11,872 bases of DNA from Thermococcus sp. (GCF_027066465.1 NZ_JAMONU010000086.1:1-11872), one strand, 5' to 3'; positions 1-7,437 are shown, counted from the first letter of the stretch. Numbers and translations: made by a program. Notes: generated by a model not told the origin, from the sequence alone.

Positions 1-649
1 TCCCGAGTTGCAATAAGACTCTAGGAGAATTGAAAGTCTTCAAATCGGGCAAGATGCGAGAATAGGCCTCGTCGGTTGCAATAAGACTCTAGGAGAATTG
101 AAAGGACGGTTTATTGCGTCAATTAAGGGTCTGTCGAAGGCGTTGCAATAAGACTCTAGGAGAATTGAAAGCGTTGCCCTCACGGCGTCGGCGTTGAAGT
201 ATTTTTGTTGCAATAAGACTCTAGGAGAATTGAAAGTCATGCTCCTAATGACTTTCGTTAATGACGCCTACGTCGTTGCAATAAGACTCTAGGAGAATTG
301 AAAGGCGAACTCGACCGGGAGCCAGACACGGCTGATGATGTTTCCGGTTGCAATAAGACTCTAGGAGAATTGAAAGAGGTTCAGGCGGGTTCTCTACATG
401 CGCGGTCTCGCCGTGTTGCAATAAGACTCTAGGAGAATTGAAAGTTGGTTGGCCCGAAGGCCTCGAACGCCCGCGCCATCGTTGCAATAAGACTCTAAGA
501 GAATTGAAAGAGAACTTCCAGCTAAATATCTTCCTCTTTTCGCCCTTGGTTGCAATAAGACTCTAGGAGAATTGAAAGCTATCTCATCAGGAGCGTCGTC
601 ATACTCGCCAACTGCCCATGTTGCAATAAGACTCTGGCACAACTGAGAA
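1..649 (+). CRISPR. CRISPR array, leader-distal end (10 repeats, 9 full spacers)
   Basis: Ten 30-base repeats start at 7, 75, 142, 207, 275, 347, 415, 481, 549 and 620. They begin GTTGCAATAAGACTCT and end AGAATTGAAAG. The nine complete spacers are 38, 37, 35, 38, 42, 38, 36, 38 and 41 bases long, and bases 1-6 are the end of a further spacer. Eight repeats are identical; the one at 481 has G to A at repeat position 18, and the one at 620 is degenerate. In Thermococcales the mature crRNA carries an 8-base 5' tag, ATTGAAAG, from the repeat 3' end. By that rule the array is transcribed on the plus strand and its leader lies off the left edge. No cas gene is in the window, so the subtype cannot be stated. 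Apparent open frames across the array are repeat translations, not genes. Confidence 0.98.
620..649 (+). repeat. Degenerate terminal CRISPR repeat
   Basis: The first 16 bases match the consensus exactly. Six of the last 14 differ (repeat positions 17, 19, 21, 24, 28 and 30), so the tag ATTGAAAG reads ACTGAGAA. Decay of the last repeat is typical of the leader-distal end, which agrees with the orientation inferred from the tag. The five A's at 648-652 read as TTTTT on the minus strand just past the PHP gene's stop codon, so this repeat end may double as that gene's termination signal. Confidence 0.9.
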
Positions 650-656
650 AAAGTCC

Positions 657-1304
657 TCAAAGAAACTCCTCGAAGAGTAAGTCCTCCTTTCTCCCGCCGG
701 CTTTTCTAAAAACCTTTTCGCTCCAGCTGATATCCCCCACCCTTGACGGCCTGTGGGCGTCGCTTGCGAACGTCAGCTTTATGCCCCTCTTTACGCACTC
801 CCTAATGAACTCCAGCTCAGGCACCCTGTAGGCGGAGCTTATCTCAAAGGCCTTTCCGTTCTCCTCCGCCAGTTCGAGGATTTCCTCAAGCTCTTCCATG
901 CTTGGGAACCCTGCGTACGGAAAGCTCGCCCCGAAATGGCCTATCACGTCAACCTTTTCGTCCATGAGGGCTTCCCTTACCAGCTCGAGATACCTTTCAG
1001 GCCTCTCGACCCATTCGTGGACGCTCGCTATCACGAAGTCCAGTTTTTTGGCCGCCCATTCGGGGACGTCGACGCCCCCATCAACGGCGTTCCCCTCAAG
1101 ACCCGCGAGGACGACCGTCTCCGCCTCCCCCTTCCAGCGCCCGATTTCCCTTACGTACGACTCAAAGTTCCCGTTCAGGACGTAGTGGCTGTGGTCGGTT
1201 ATCGCGACGAGCGATAGACCCTTTCTCTCGGCCTCCTGGATGTTCTCGAGGACGCTTCCAATCCCGTCGGAGTAGAGAGTATGGGTGTGGGTGTCGTGTC
1301 TCAT
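657..1304 (-). CDS. PHP-family metal-dependent phosphoesterase
   Basis: A 215-residue protein that is essentially one PHP domain, a barrel that hydrolyses phosphoesters with a cluster of bound metal ions. Expected ligands are all visible: H6 and H8 in HTHT, D13 in YSDG, D37-H38 in TDHS, E70 in GLEGN, H96 in ASVHEW, H123 in IGHFG, and D182 with H184 in SDAH. Relatives include histidinol phosphatase and the PHP domain of bacterial PolX/DnaE; the short length excludes a polymerase fusion, and the substrate cannot be told. The ATG at 1304 is chosen over one at 1355 because a TATA element at 1326-1335 would place the transcript start almost on it, and HxH motifs sit at the PHP N-terminus. The gene is divergent from the mutase block and its stop lies 7 bases from the last CRISPR repeat. 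It is likely cytoplasmic, with no signal peptide. Confidence 0.88.
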   Translation of the reverse strand: MRHDTHTHTLYSDGIGSVLENIQEAERKGLSLVAITDHSHYVLNGNFESYVREIGRWKGEAETVVLAGLEGNAVDGGVDVPEWAAKKLDFVIASVHEWVERPERYLELVREALMDEKVDVIGHFGASFPYAGFPSMEELEEILELAEENGKAFEISSAYRVPELEFIRECVKRGIKLTFASDAHRPSRVGDISWSEKVFRKAGGRKEDLLFEEFL

Positions 1305-1325
1305 GGTTCGAGCTTTCTGTGGGAG

Positions 1326-1335
1326 CTTAAAAAGG
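1326..1335 (-). promoter_or_regulatory. TATA element of the PHP gene
   Basis: Read on the minus strand this is CCTTTTTAAG, centred about 27 bases before the ATG at 1304. That is the usual archaeal TATA-to-start distance and implies a leaderless transcript. No convincing ribosome site precedes the ATG, which fits. Confidence 0.5.
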
Positions 1336-1385
1336 CTTGTGGACAAAATATCCAAAGTAAAGTTAAACCTTGAGTTTTGACAACC

Positions 1386-1393
1386 TTTAAATA
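1386..1393 (+). promoter_or_regulatory. TATA element of the mutase small-subunit gene
   Basis: TTTAAATA, centred near 1390, predicts a transcript start around 1415-1418, leaving a leader of roughly ten bases before the ATG at 1426. It faces the PHP promoter about 55 bases away in a 121-base divergent intergenic region. Confidence 0.6.
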
Positions 1394-1425
1394 CGACAAG
1401 GGAGAAACCTTAGCCGGTGGTGTCA

Positions 1426-1854
1426 ATGGTCGAGCGCTCAAAGGTTCGCGTCGTCATAGCGAAGCCCGGTCTTGACGGTCACGACAGGGGAGCCAAGGTT
1501 GTGGCGAGGGCCCTGAAGGAGGCCGGATACGAGGTCATCTACACGGGAATCAGGCAGACACCGGAGCAGATAATCGAGACGGTCATCCAGGAAGATGCCG
1601 CTGTTCTTGGTATAAGCATCCTCTCCGGCGCGCACATGGTTCTGATTCCGAAGATTATCAAGCTCCTCGAGGAGAGGGGCATAAAGCCGAACGAGGACAT
1701 CGTAATCTTCGCCGGCGGAATAATCCCGCCCGACGACGCGGAGGAGCTGAAGAAGATGGGCGTTGCGGAGGTCTTTGGACCGGGAACGCCCCTGAGAACG
1801 GTTATAGAGTTCGTTGATAAAGCCGTTCAGAACCTCAAGAGGTTTAAGGCTTAA
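1426..1854 (+). CDS. mcmA2: Methylmalonyl-CoA mutase, cobalamin-binding small subunit
   Basis: A 142-residue protein matching the B12-binding domain of methylmalonyl-CoA mutase. It begins with a short polar stretch, then a strand (VRVVIAKPGLDGHDRGAKVV) holding the D-x-H-x-x-G motif, whose histidine is the lower axial ligand of cobalt. Further markers are GISILSGAH and the glycine-rich IFAGGIIPPDDAEEL and GVAEVFGPGT segments that wrap the nucleotide tail. Archaea encode mutase as separate large (catalytic barrel) and small subunits; the large one is not here. The enzyme interconverts (R)-methylmalonyl-CoA and succinyl-CoA. The ATG at 1426 follows GGTGGTG; a GTG at 1417 would add only three residues and sits on the predicted transcript start. 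meaB and the epimerase follow, supporting the assignment. Confidence 0.93.
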   Translation: MVERSKVRVVIAKPGLDGHDRGAKVVARALKEAGYEVIYTGIRQTPEQIIETVIQEDAAVLGISILSGAHMVLIPKIIKLLEERGIKPNEDIVIFAGGIIPPDDAEELKKMGVAEVFGPGTPLRTVIEFVDKAVQNLKRFKA

Positions 1855-1855
1855 C

Positions 1856-1862
1856 TTTATAT
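1856..1862 (+). promoter_or_regulatory. TATA element of meaB
   Basis: TTTATAT starts two bases after the mutase small-subunit stop codon and is centred about 30 bases before the ATG at 1889. meaB can therefore be transcribed from its own start as a leaderless message as well as by read-through. Confidence 0.55.
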
Positions 1863-1888
1863 CCCTCTCCTGGATAATTTCTCCAGTG

Positions 1889-2863
1889 ATGAAAATGGAG
1901 AGCCTTGATTCCCTCGTTCAATCCGCCCTCTCCGGAGATAAGAAGGCCATAGCAAGGCTGATAACCCTCGTTGAAAACGACGAGGAGAAAGCCAGGGAAA
2001 TCATCCGCAGGATTTATCCCCACACGGGCAGAGCCTACGTCGTCGGCATAACGGGTCCGCCCGGCTCTGGAAAGTCCACCCTTCTCGACAAGCTCATCAA
2101 GCTCGCCAGAAACGAGGGGCACAAGGTTGGGGTCATAGCGATAGACCCGACGTCGCCCTTTACCGGGGGTGCGCTGCTCGGCGACAGGCTGAGGATGCAG
2201 AGGCACTCAACCGACCCCGGCGTCTTCATCAGGAGCATGGCGACGCGCGGTTCCCTCGGCGGTCTGGCGAAAGCTACTAACGACGCGGTTAAGGTTTTAG
2301 ACGCTGCCGGCTACGACCTGATATTCGTCGAGACCGTTGGAGTCGGGCAGATTGAGGTTGACATCGTCAAGACAGCAGATACGGTCGTTCTCGTAACCGT
2401 TCCGGGCCTCGGCGACGAGGTTCAGGCAATTAAGGCCGGCCTCATGGAAGTTGCTGACATATTCGCCATCAACAAGGCCGACAGGGAAGGCGTTGAGATG
2501 GTCCACCTTGAGCTCAAGATGGCCCTCGAGTTCGAGAGGGAGAAGTGGAAGCAAATCGGCTGGGAGCCGCCGATAGTCGAGACAACAGCCTTCACCCTCA
2601 AGGGCGTCAGACCCCTCTGGGAGGCGATAAAGAGGCACAGGAAGCACATGGAGGAGAGCGGAAGGTTGAGGGAGAGGAGGGCCTTCCGCGCGAGGGAGGA
2701 AGTGAAGACGATTATCGCCTCAACGGTGGCGAGGAAGGTCGAGGAGAGGCTTGAAAGGGGCGAAGCAGGGGAGCTGATTAACGAAGTCGTTGAAAGGAAG
2801 CTGGACCCGTACTCAGCGGCTCAAATCGTGATGGAGAAGCTTAAGGAGGACCTCTGGAGGTGA
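1889..2863 (+). CDS. meaB: MeaB-type GTPase, methylmalonyl-CoA mutase chaperone
   Basis: A 324-residue G3E-family P-loop GTPase (MeaB/ArgK group; older annotation 'LAO/AO transport ATPase'). MeaB gates adenosylcobalamin loading and protects methylmalonyl-CoA mutase from inactivation. Visible motifs: Walker A GPPGSGKS at about 56-63, IAIDPTSPFTGGALLGDR at 83-100, the ETVGVGQ segment at 148-154 that follows the Walker B strand, and the guanine-specificity NKAD at 195-198. The C-terminal 80 residues are charged and helical, as in the dimerisation arm. An open frame extends 25 codons upstream to 1814 inside the previous gene, but the TATA at 1856-1862 and GTG-rich context favour the ATG at 1889; ATG 1895 is an alternative. 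It lies between the mutase small subunit and the epimerase, as expected for its partner role. Confidence 0.94.
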   Translation: MKMESLDSLVQSALSGDKKAIARLITLVENDEEKAREIIRRIYPHTGRAYVVGITGPPGSGKSTLLDKLIKLARNEGHKVGVIAIDPTSPFTGGALLGDRLRMQRHSTDPGVFIRSMATRGSLGGLAKATNDAVKVLDAAGYDLIFVETVGVGQIEVDIVKTADTVVLVTVPGLGDEVQAIKAGLMEVADIFAINKADREGVEMVHLELKMALEFEREKWKQIGWEPPIVETTAFTLKGVRPLWEAIKRHRKHMEESGRLRERRAFRAREEVKTIIASTVARKVEERLERGEAGELINEVVERKLDPYSAAQIVMEKLKEDLWR

Positions 2864-2864
2864 T
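2856..2864 (+). promoter_or_regulatory. Ribosome binding site of the epimerase gene
   Basis: GGAGGTGAT matches the archaeal anti-Shine-Dalgarno strongly, spans the meaB stop codon, and ends three bases before the ATG at 2868. It fixes the epimerase start and indicates translational coupling to meaB. Confidence 0.8.
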
Positions 2865-2867
2865 TGC

Positions 2868-3272
2868 ATGTTTAAGAAAATAGACCACGTTGGTATAGCC
2901 GTTAAGAACCTGGAAGAGGCGGTAAAGGTTTGGGAGGGCCTCGGCTTGAAAGTTGAGGAAATCGAGGAAGTGCCGGACCAGAAGGTTAGAACAGCGATAA
3001 TCCGCATCGGCGAGAGCAGGATTGAGCTTTTGGAACCCACGGCCGAGGACTCGCCGATAGCGAAGTTCATAGCCAAGCGCGGTGAGGGAATACACCACAT
3101 TGCTTTAGGCGTTACGAACATCGAGGAGCACCTCAAGGAGCTCAAGGAGAAGGGTTACAGGCTCATAGACGAGGAACCGAGGTTAGGTGCCGGCGGAGCC
3201 AAGATAGCCTTCGTCCACCCGAAGGCCGTGACAGGTGTGCTTCTCGAACTCTGTGAGAGGGAAGTTGAGTGA
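2868..3272 (+). CDS. mce: Methylmalonyl-CoA epimerase
   Basis: A 134-residue vicinal-oxygen-chelate (glyoxalase-fold) protein with two repeated modules: IDHVGIAV near the start and GIHHIALGV near residue 75. Expected metal ligands are H7, one of H76/H77 and E127 in LLELCE, with E53 in the RIELLEP strand in the position of the fourth ligand. The enzyme converts (S)- to (R)-methylmalonyl-CoA so that the mutase can use it, linking propionyl-CoA carboxylation to succinyl-CoA. Length is typical for the family. It starts four bases after the meaB stop behind a strong ribosome site, and ends just before a T-rich tract, so it is the last gene of this block. General VOC proteins look similar, but the neighbours make epimerase the best call. 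Confidence 0.93.
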   Translation: MFKKIDHVGIAVKNLEEAVKVWEGLGLKVEEIEEVPDQKVRTAIIRIGESRIELLEPTAEDSPIAKFIAKRGEGIHHIALGVTNIEEHLKELKEKGYRLIDEEPRLGAGGAKIAFVHPKAVTGVLLELCEREVE

Positions 3273-3273
3273 A

Positions 3274-3284
3274 TTTTATTTTTT
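3274..3284 (+). terminator. T-rich transcription terminator after mce
   Basis: TTTTATTTTTT begins one base after the mce stop codon with no hairpin. Oligo-T tracts of this kind terminate archaeal RNA polymerase. The following 100 or so bases are AT-rich and hold only the next promoter. Confidence 0.6.
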
Positions 3285-3318
3285 CACATATTTGCAAACG
3301 TAAAACTTAACAAAACGC

Positions 3319-3325
3319 TTATAAA
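3319..3325 (+). promoter_or_regulatory. TATA element of the DUF835 gene
   Basis: TTATAAA preceded by AAAACGC, an A-rich BRE-like stretch. It predicts a start near 3346-3350 and a leader of about 40 bases carrying the ribosome site. A second, weaker candidate, CCTTTTTAAT at 3351-3360, would give a start near 3382. Confidence 0.5.
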
Positions 3326-3388
3326 GAATCCTATTTTATCACTGATTGTGCCTTTTTAATCATACAGACATCGAAAAGGAGCGGAGTG

Positions 3389-3829
3389 ATGCCTATGTTC
3401 CTCCGGGGGCGAAGGCCCCTTCAGAAAGGTTCGAGAGTCGTTGGAGCGGGGGAGCTCATGAGGATACTTCGAAGCAATCCCCTGAGGAGAAAGCTCCTTA
3501 TAACCCGGAAGGTTCCCTTCTACAGCGGTAGTCCCAGCGGAAACACGAGCGTGATATGGCTGAGCAAAACTGGGCACCCGCTGGCCGTTAATCCCCGGGA
3601 CCTCCACGTTATCGAGCAGATGATTTGGGACATCCTTAGGAACGAAAACGTCGATTTAATTTTGGACGCCGTTGAGTATCTGATACTTGAAAACGGCCTC
3701 GAAGCAACGCTGAGGTTCGTCGGAAAGTTGCGTGACATGGCCGTCCTCTCAAACTCGGATTTTTATGTCGTTACGAGCGATGCCCTCGACGAGAGGACCC
3801 GTTCCCTTCTCCGGAGGATAGTTGAGTGA
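3389..3829 (+). CDS. Stand-alone DUF835 domain protein
   Basis: A 146-residue protein recognised as DUF835, a family abundant in Thermococcales and of unknown biochemical role. Family marks: LLITRKVP at 36-43, VIWLSKTG at 55-62, NPRDLHVIEQMI at 68-79, VDLILDAVEYLILENGLEATLRF at 88-110 and VGKLRDMA at 111-118. Many DUF835 domains are joined to membrane or sensor domains; here only about 30 basic residues precede it and no transmembrane segment is visible, so it should be cytoplasmic. Two starts are nearly equal: ATG 3389 (AGGAG seven bases before) and ATG 3395 (GGAGTGAT four bases before). It has its own promoter and ends just before the smc promoter, so co-transcription with smc is unlikely to be the main mode. 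No function is claimed. Confidence 0.8.
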   Translation: MPMFLRGRRPLQKGSRVVGAGELMRILRSNPLRRKLLITRKVPFYSGSPSGNTSVIWLSKTGHPLAVNPRDLHVIEQMIWDILRNENVDLILDAVEYLILENGLEATLRFVGKLRDMAVLSNSDFYVVTSDALDERTRSLLRRIVE

Positions 3830-3831
3830 GG

Positions 3832-3839
3832 TTTATATA
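3832..3839 (+). promoter_or_regulatory. TATA element of the smc operon
   Basis: TTTATATA is a consensus Thermococcales TATA box two bases after the DUF835 stop. It predicts a transcript start near 3861-3864, about ten bases before the smc ATG, just at the AGGTGTGA ribosome site (3863-3870). The stretch between is pyrimidine-rich (CTTTTTTCC), which may also stop upstream transcripts. Confidence 0.75.
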
Positions 3840-3873
3840 CAATCTCCTCAACTTTTTTCCTCAGGTGTGAGCG

Positions 3874-6800
3874 ATGCCTTACATTGAGAAGATAGAGATG
3901 AAGGGCTTCAAATCTTACGGTAACAAAAAGGTTGTTGTTCCCCTCGCGAGGGGATTCACAGCTATAGTCGGTGCCAACGGTTCTGGGAAGAGCAACATCG
4001 GCGACGCCGTTCTCTTCGTTCTCGGCGGCCTCTCGGCCAAAGCGATGCGGGCCAGCAGGATAAGCGACCTAATCTTTGCCGGCTCAAAGGGTGAGCCTCC
4101 GGCCAAATACGCCGAGGTCGCAATGTATTTCAACAACGAGGACAGGGGCTTTCCGGTTGATGAGGACGAGGTTGTTATAAAGCGGCGCGTCTATCCAGAC
4201 GGGAGAAGTGCCTACTGGCTCAACGGGAAGAGGGCGACGAGGAGTGAAATTATAGACCTTCTAAGCGCGGCGATGATTTCGCCTGAAGGCTACAACCTCG
4301 TTCTTCAGGGTGATATAACGAAGTTCATCAAGATGTCGCCGACTGAGAGGAGGCTGATTATAGACGAGATATCCGGAATAGCGGAGTACGATTCAAAGAA
4401 GGAGAAGGCTTTGGATGAGCTCAAGCGGGCGGAGGAGAACCTTGCGCGCGTTGATTTGCTCATAAGGGAAGTTAAAGCCCAGCTCGACAAGCTTGAGAAG
4501 GAGAGGAACGACGCCCTGCGGTACCTCGACCTGAAGGAGCGCGTTGAAAAGGCCAAGGTTACGCTCCTCCTCGGTGAGATAAAGCGGCTTGAGAGGATTA
4601 TAGAGGAGGGGAGCACCAGGGACAGGGAAATCGAGGCTGAAATTGAAGCTCTGAGCGTCAGACTCAAGGACATAGCGAAGGAAATAGTGGCAAAGGAGAA
4701 AGAGCTGGCTGAAGTTGAAAGGGAGCTTGAAGAGAAGAGCGAGGACGGAATCCTTGAGGTAACGAGACGCATAAGCGATGTTAAGTCGAAGATTGAGATG
4801 GCGAAGAAGAACATCGAGAGCGCGAAGCGGGAAATTGAGGAGAGCCAGAGGAGGCTGAAGAGGGCCAAGGATGAACTCAAGAGAATCAGTGAAGAGGTAG
4901 AGAAGAGCAGGAACGCGATAAAGCGCTGGTCGAGCAGGAGGGAGAAGCTTCTGGCCGATATAAAGACGCTTGAAGCGAGCAGGAACGAACTTGTTGTAAA
5001 GCTCGGCGAGATTGACAGGCGCTATTCCCTCGCGAGGGAGGAGTTCGACAAGGTGGTTGAAGAGCTTGAAGAGACCAAAAAGAACCTCTACATGAAGGAG
5101 AGCGAGATTGAGAAGTTCACCGAGGAAATCGAGAGGGCCAGAACAAGGATAACGCAGGCCAACCTTAAGAGAAATGCCCTCCGGGAGAGGATTGAGGAAA
5201 CCAAGAGGGCCTTTGAGGAGAAGCGCTCCGAGCTTTCGGAAGTTGAAGGAAAGCTCTCAAAGGCGGAAGCGAGGCTCAGGAAGCTTGAGAAGGAGCTTGA
5301 GGAAAAGACTGCAAAGCTCAGGAAGCTCGAGCCCGAGCTTGCAAAGGCCAAGGAGGAACTCATAAAGGCCGAAGCCCAGAGGGAAGTCCGCGGAAACAGG
5401 GCCGTGGAGTTCCTTAAGAAGAGCAACATCCCCGGTTTGTACGGCACGCTCGGCGAGCTGATAACCGTTAAGGACGGGAGATACGCTCTGGCGGTCGAGG
5501 TGGCCCTCGGAGGGAACTACGACAACGTGGTTGTTGAGGACGACAGCGTAGCCGAAAAGGCCATAAAACTTCTCAAGGAGAAAAAACTCGGAAGATTGAC
5601 CTTCCTCCCGCTCAACAAGATAAAGCCCCGCTCGATGAGGGAAAAGCCTTCCTTAGGAATCCCTGCCATGGACGTCGTGAGCTACGACCCGCGCTTCAGG
5701 AACGCGGTAGCTTACGCCCTCGGAGATACTCTCATCGTCGAGAACATGGAGGAAGCTAGAAGCGTCGGCATAGGAAAGGTCAGAATGGTAACCCTCGGCG
5801 GTGAGCTGCTCGAGAGGAGCGGTGCAATAACAGGTGGCCACTACAGGCCACGGGGCAGGCTGATTAATACTGATGAGATTAAGGCAAAGGTGGAGAGGCT
5901 TGAGCGCGAGAAAGAAAAGCTGGAGGCAGAGGTAAACTCGCTGAAGGCCGAGATGAAGGGGATAGAAAATACTCTCTTCGAGCTCCGCATGAGGAAGAGC
6001 GAGCTGTCGAAGGACTTGCAGGTTCTTCAGCGCGACCTTGAGAGGCTTCTTGCAGAGGACAAGTCCCTGAAGGAAGAAATCGAGGAGAGCGAGAAGCTCA
6101 TAGAGACACTCACCGCGAAAATCGAAGAGGCAAAGGGCGAGATGGCGAAGCTCCGGGGAAGGATTGAGAGGCTCGAGAAGAAGAGGGAGAAGCTCAGGAA
6201 GGCCCTCGACAACCCCGAGGCGAGGGAATTAAACGCGAGGATTAGGGAGGTTGAGGGTCAGATTGCAAAGCTTAAGGAAGAACTTAGCAGGGTTGAGAGC
6301 AAGCTCGAGAGCCTTGGGAGCAGGATAAACGAGGAGCTCCTGCCAAGGAAGGCCGACCTCGAGGAGGAAATCGAGGGCTTAATCAACAGGATAAACGCCC
6401 TCCAGGCCAACATAAAGGAGAACGAGGAGGCAATAAAGAAGTTTGAAGCCGAGCTCGAGGAGCTGAAGAAGGCCGAGGAGAACGTGAAGGACGAACTGAA
6501 GGAGCTCCGCGAGAGGCGTGAGAGGCTGAAGAAGGAGATAGCCGAGCTGAGGAAAGAGAAGGACGAGCTGAGCTCAAAGCTTCAGGAGCTTCGCATAGAG
6601 GCCAACACCCTCAAGATAAAGCTCGCGCAGGCCGAGGCGACGCTGAAGGAAAAGAGGGCCGAGCTAAGGCACTTCGACGCGAAGCTAATTAAGTCGATAA
6701 AGGAAATCCCGCTGGAGCTTGAGGCATTGAGGGAAGAGATTGAGCGCATGGAGGAGGAGATACGCGCCCTCGAACCGGTAAACATGAAGGCCATCGAGGA

Positions 6801-7437
6801 CTTCGAGGTCGTTGAGAGAAGATACCTCGAGCTCAAGAGCAAGCGCGAGCAGGTTCTGGCCGAGAAGGAGAGCATAGAGGAGTTCATCGAGGAGATAGAG
6901 GGCCAGAAGAAGCAGGTGTTCCTGCAAACTCTTGAAGCCATAGCGAAGAACTTCTCGGAGCTGTTCGCCAAGCTCTCGCCTGGAGGGGAGGCAAGGCTAA
7001 TCCTTGAGAACCCAGAGGACCCGTTTGAGGGTGGTCTTGAGATCGAGGCGAAGCCCGCCGGAAAGGATGTGAAGAGGATAGAGGCGATGAGTGGGGGCGA
7101 AAAGGCGCTAACGGCTCTGGCGTTCGTCTTCGCAATACAGAGGTACAAGCCGGCTCCCTTCTACCTCTTCGACGAGATAGATGCCCACCTCGACGACGCC
7201 AACGTCAAGCGCGTCGCGGATTTGATTAAGGAAGCTTCTCGGGAGAGCCAGTTCATAGTTATAACCCTCAGGGACGTCATGATGGCGAACGCCGACAAGA
7301 TAATAGGGGTGAGCATGAGAAACGGTGTCTCCAAGGTAGTTTCGCTCAGCCTTGAGAAGGCAATGAAGCTCATAGAGCAGGCCAGAAGGAAGAGCGATGA
7401 GGAGCACAGGGAGATGTTCGGTCATCTGGAGGGCTGA
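3874..7437 (+). CDS. smc: Chromosome segregation ATPase SMC
   Basis: A full-length 1187-residue SMC. The N-terminal head has Walker A GANGSGKSN at 33-41 and Q-loop glutamine Q145 in LQGD. The first long charged coiled coil runs from about 175 to 515. The hinge spans about 521 to 657, from GLYGTLGEL to the glycine-rich GAITGGH. The returning coil covers about 670 to 1010. The C-terminal head has signature MSGGEK at 1072-1077, Walker B FYLFDE at 1096-1101 with catalytic E1101, and D-loop HLDDAN. SMC dimers bridged by the kleisin ScpA extrude and hold DNA loops to compact and segregate the chromosome. scpA lies downstream in the same direction, separated only by the HEPN/MNT pair. No intein or frameshift is seen. 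Start ATG follows AGGTGTGA at a suitable distance. Confidence 0.98.
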   Translation: MPYIEKIEMKGFKSYGNKKVVVPLARGFTAIVGANGSGKSNIGDAVLFVLGGLSAKAMRASRISDLIFAGSKGEPPAKYAEVAMYFNNEDRGFPVDEDEVVIKRRVYPDGRSAYWLNGKRATRSEIIDLLSAAMISPEGYNLVLQGDITKFIKMSPTERRLIIDEISGIAEYDSKKEKALDELKRAEENLARVDLLIREVKAQLDKLEKERNDALRYLDLKERVEKAKVTLLLGEIKRLERIIEEGSTRDREIEAEIEALSVRLKDIAKEIVAKEKELAEVERELEEKSEDGILEVTRRISDVKSKIEMAKKNIESAKREIEESQRRLKRAKDELKRISEEVEKSRNAIKRWSSRREKLLADIKTLEASRNELVVKLGEIDRRYSLAREEFDKVVEELEETKKNLYMKESEIEKFTEEIERARTRITQANLKRNALRERIEETKRAFEEKRSELSEVEGKLSKAEARLRKLEKELEEKTAKLRKLEPELAKAKEELIKAEAQREVRGNRAVEFLKKSNIPGLYGTLGELITVKDGRYALAVEVALGGNYDNVVVEDDSVAEKAIKLLKEKKLGRLTFLPLNKIKPRSMREKPSLGIPAMDVVSYDPRFRNAVAYALGDTLIVENMEEARSVGIGKVRMVTLGGELLERSGAITGGHYRPRGRLINTDEIKAKVERLEREKEKLEAEVNSLKAEMKGIENTLFELRMRKSELSKDLQVLQRDLERLLAEDKSLKEEIEESEKLIETLTAKIEEAKGEMAKLRGRIERLEKKREKLRKALDNPEARELNARIREVEGQIAKLKEELSRVESKLESLGSRINEELLPRKADLEEEIEGLINRINALQANIKENEEAIKKFEAELEELKKAEENVKDELKELRERRERLKKEIAELRKEKDELSSKLQELRIEANTLKIKLAQAEATLKEKRAELRHFDAKLIKSIKEIPLELEALREEIERMEEEIRALEPVNMKAIEDFEVVERRYLELKSKREQVLAEKESIEEFIEEIEGQKKQVFLQTLEAIAKNFSELFAKLSPGGEARLILENPEDPFEGGLEIEAKPAGKDVKRIEAMSGGEKALTALAFVFAIQRYKPAPFYLFDEIDAHLDDANVKRVADLIKEASRESQFIVITLRDVMMANADKIIGVSMRNGVSKVVSLSLEKAMKLIEQARRKSDEEHREMFGHLEG

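Noticed and set aside
40..660. Three minus-strand open frames across the CRISPR array with repeated peptides such as FNSPRVLLQ and SILLESYCN
   Set aside because: The peptides are translations of the 30-base repeat in different frames; the DNA pattern of repeats and unique spacers explains them fully.
753..1217. Plus-strand open frame of 154 codons over the PHP gene
   Set aside because: It lies antisense to a gene with all PHP metal-binding motifs intact and has no recognisable domain.
1305..1355. Upstream ATG at 1355 as the PHP start
   Set aside because: The extra 17 codons would run over the probable TATA element at 1326-1335 and precede the conserved N-terminal metal motif without adding recognisable sequence.
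5521..5880. Glycine-rich region in the middle of smc as a gene fusion or insertion
   Set aside because: It is the normal SMC hinge domain, flanked on both sides by the coiled coil.
4305..7425. Several long minus-strand open frames inside smc (up to about 190 codons)
   Set aside because: They are serine- and leucine-rich shadows of the lysine/glutamate-rich coiled coil on the plus strand, with no plausible start signals or family resemblance.
3874..7437. Possible intein in smc
   Set aside because: The frame has ordinary SMC length and order of domains, with no splicing or homing endonuclease motifs.
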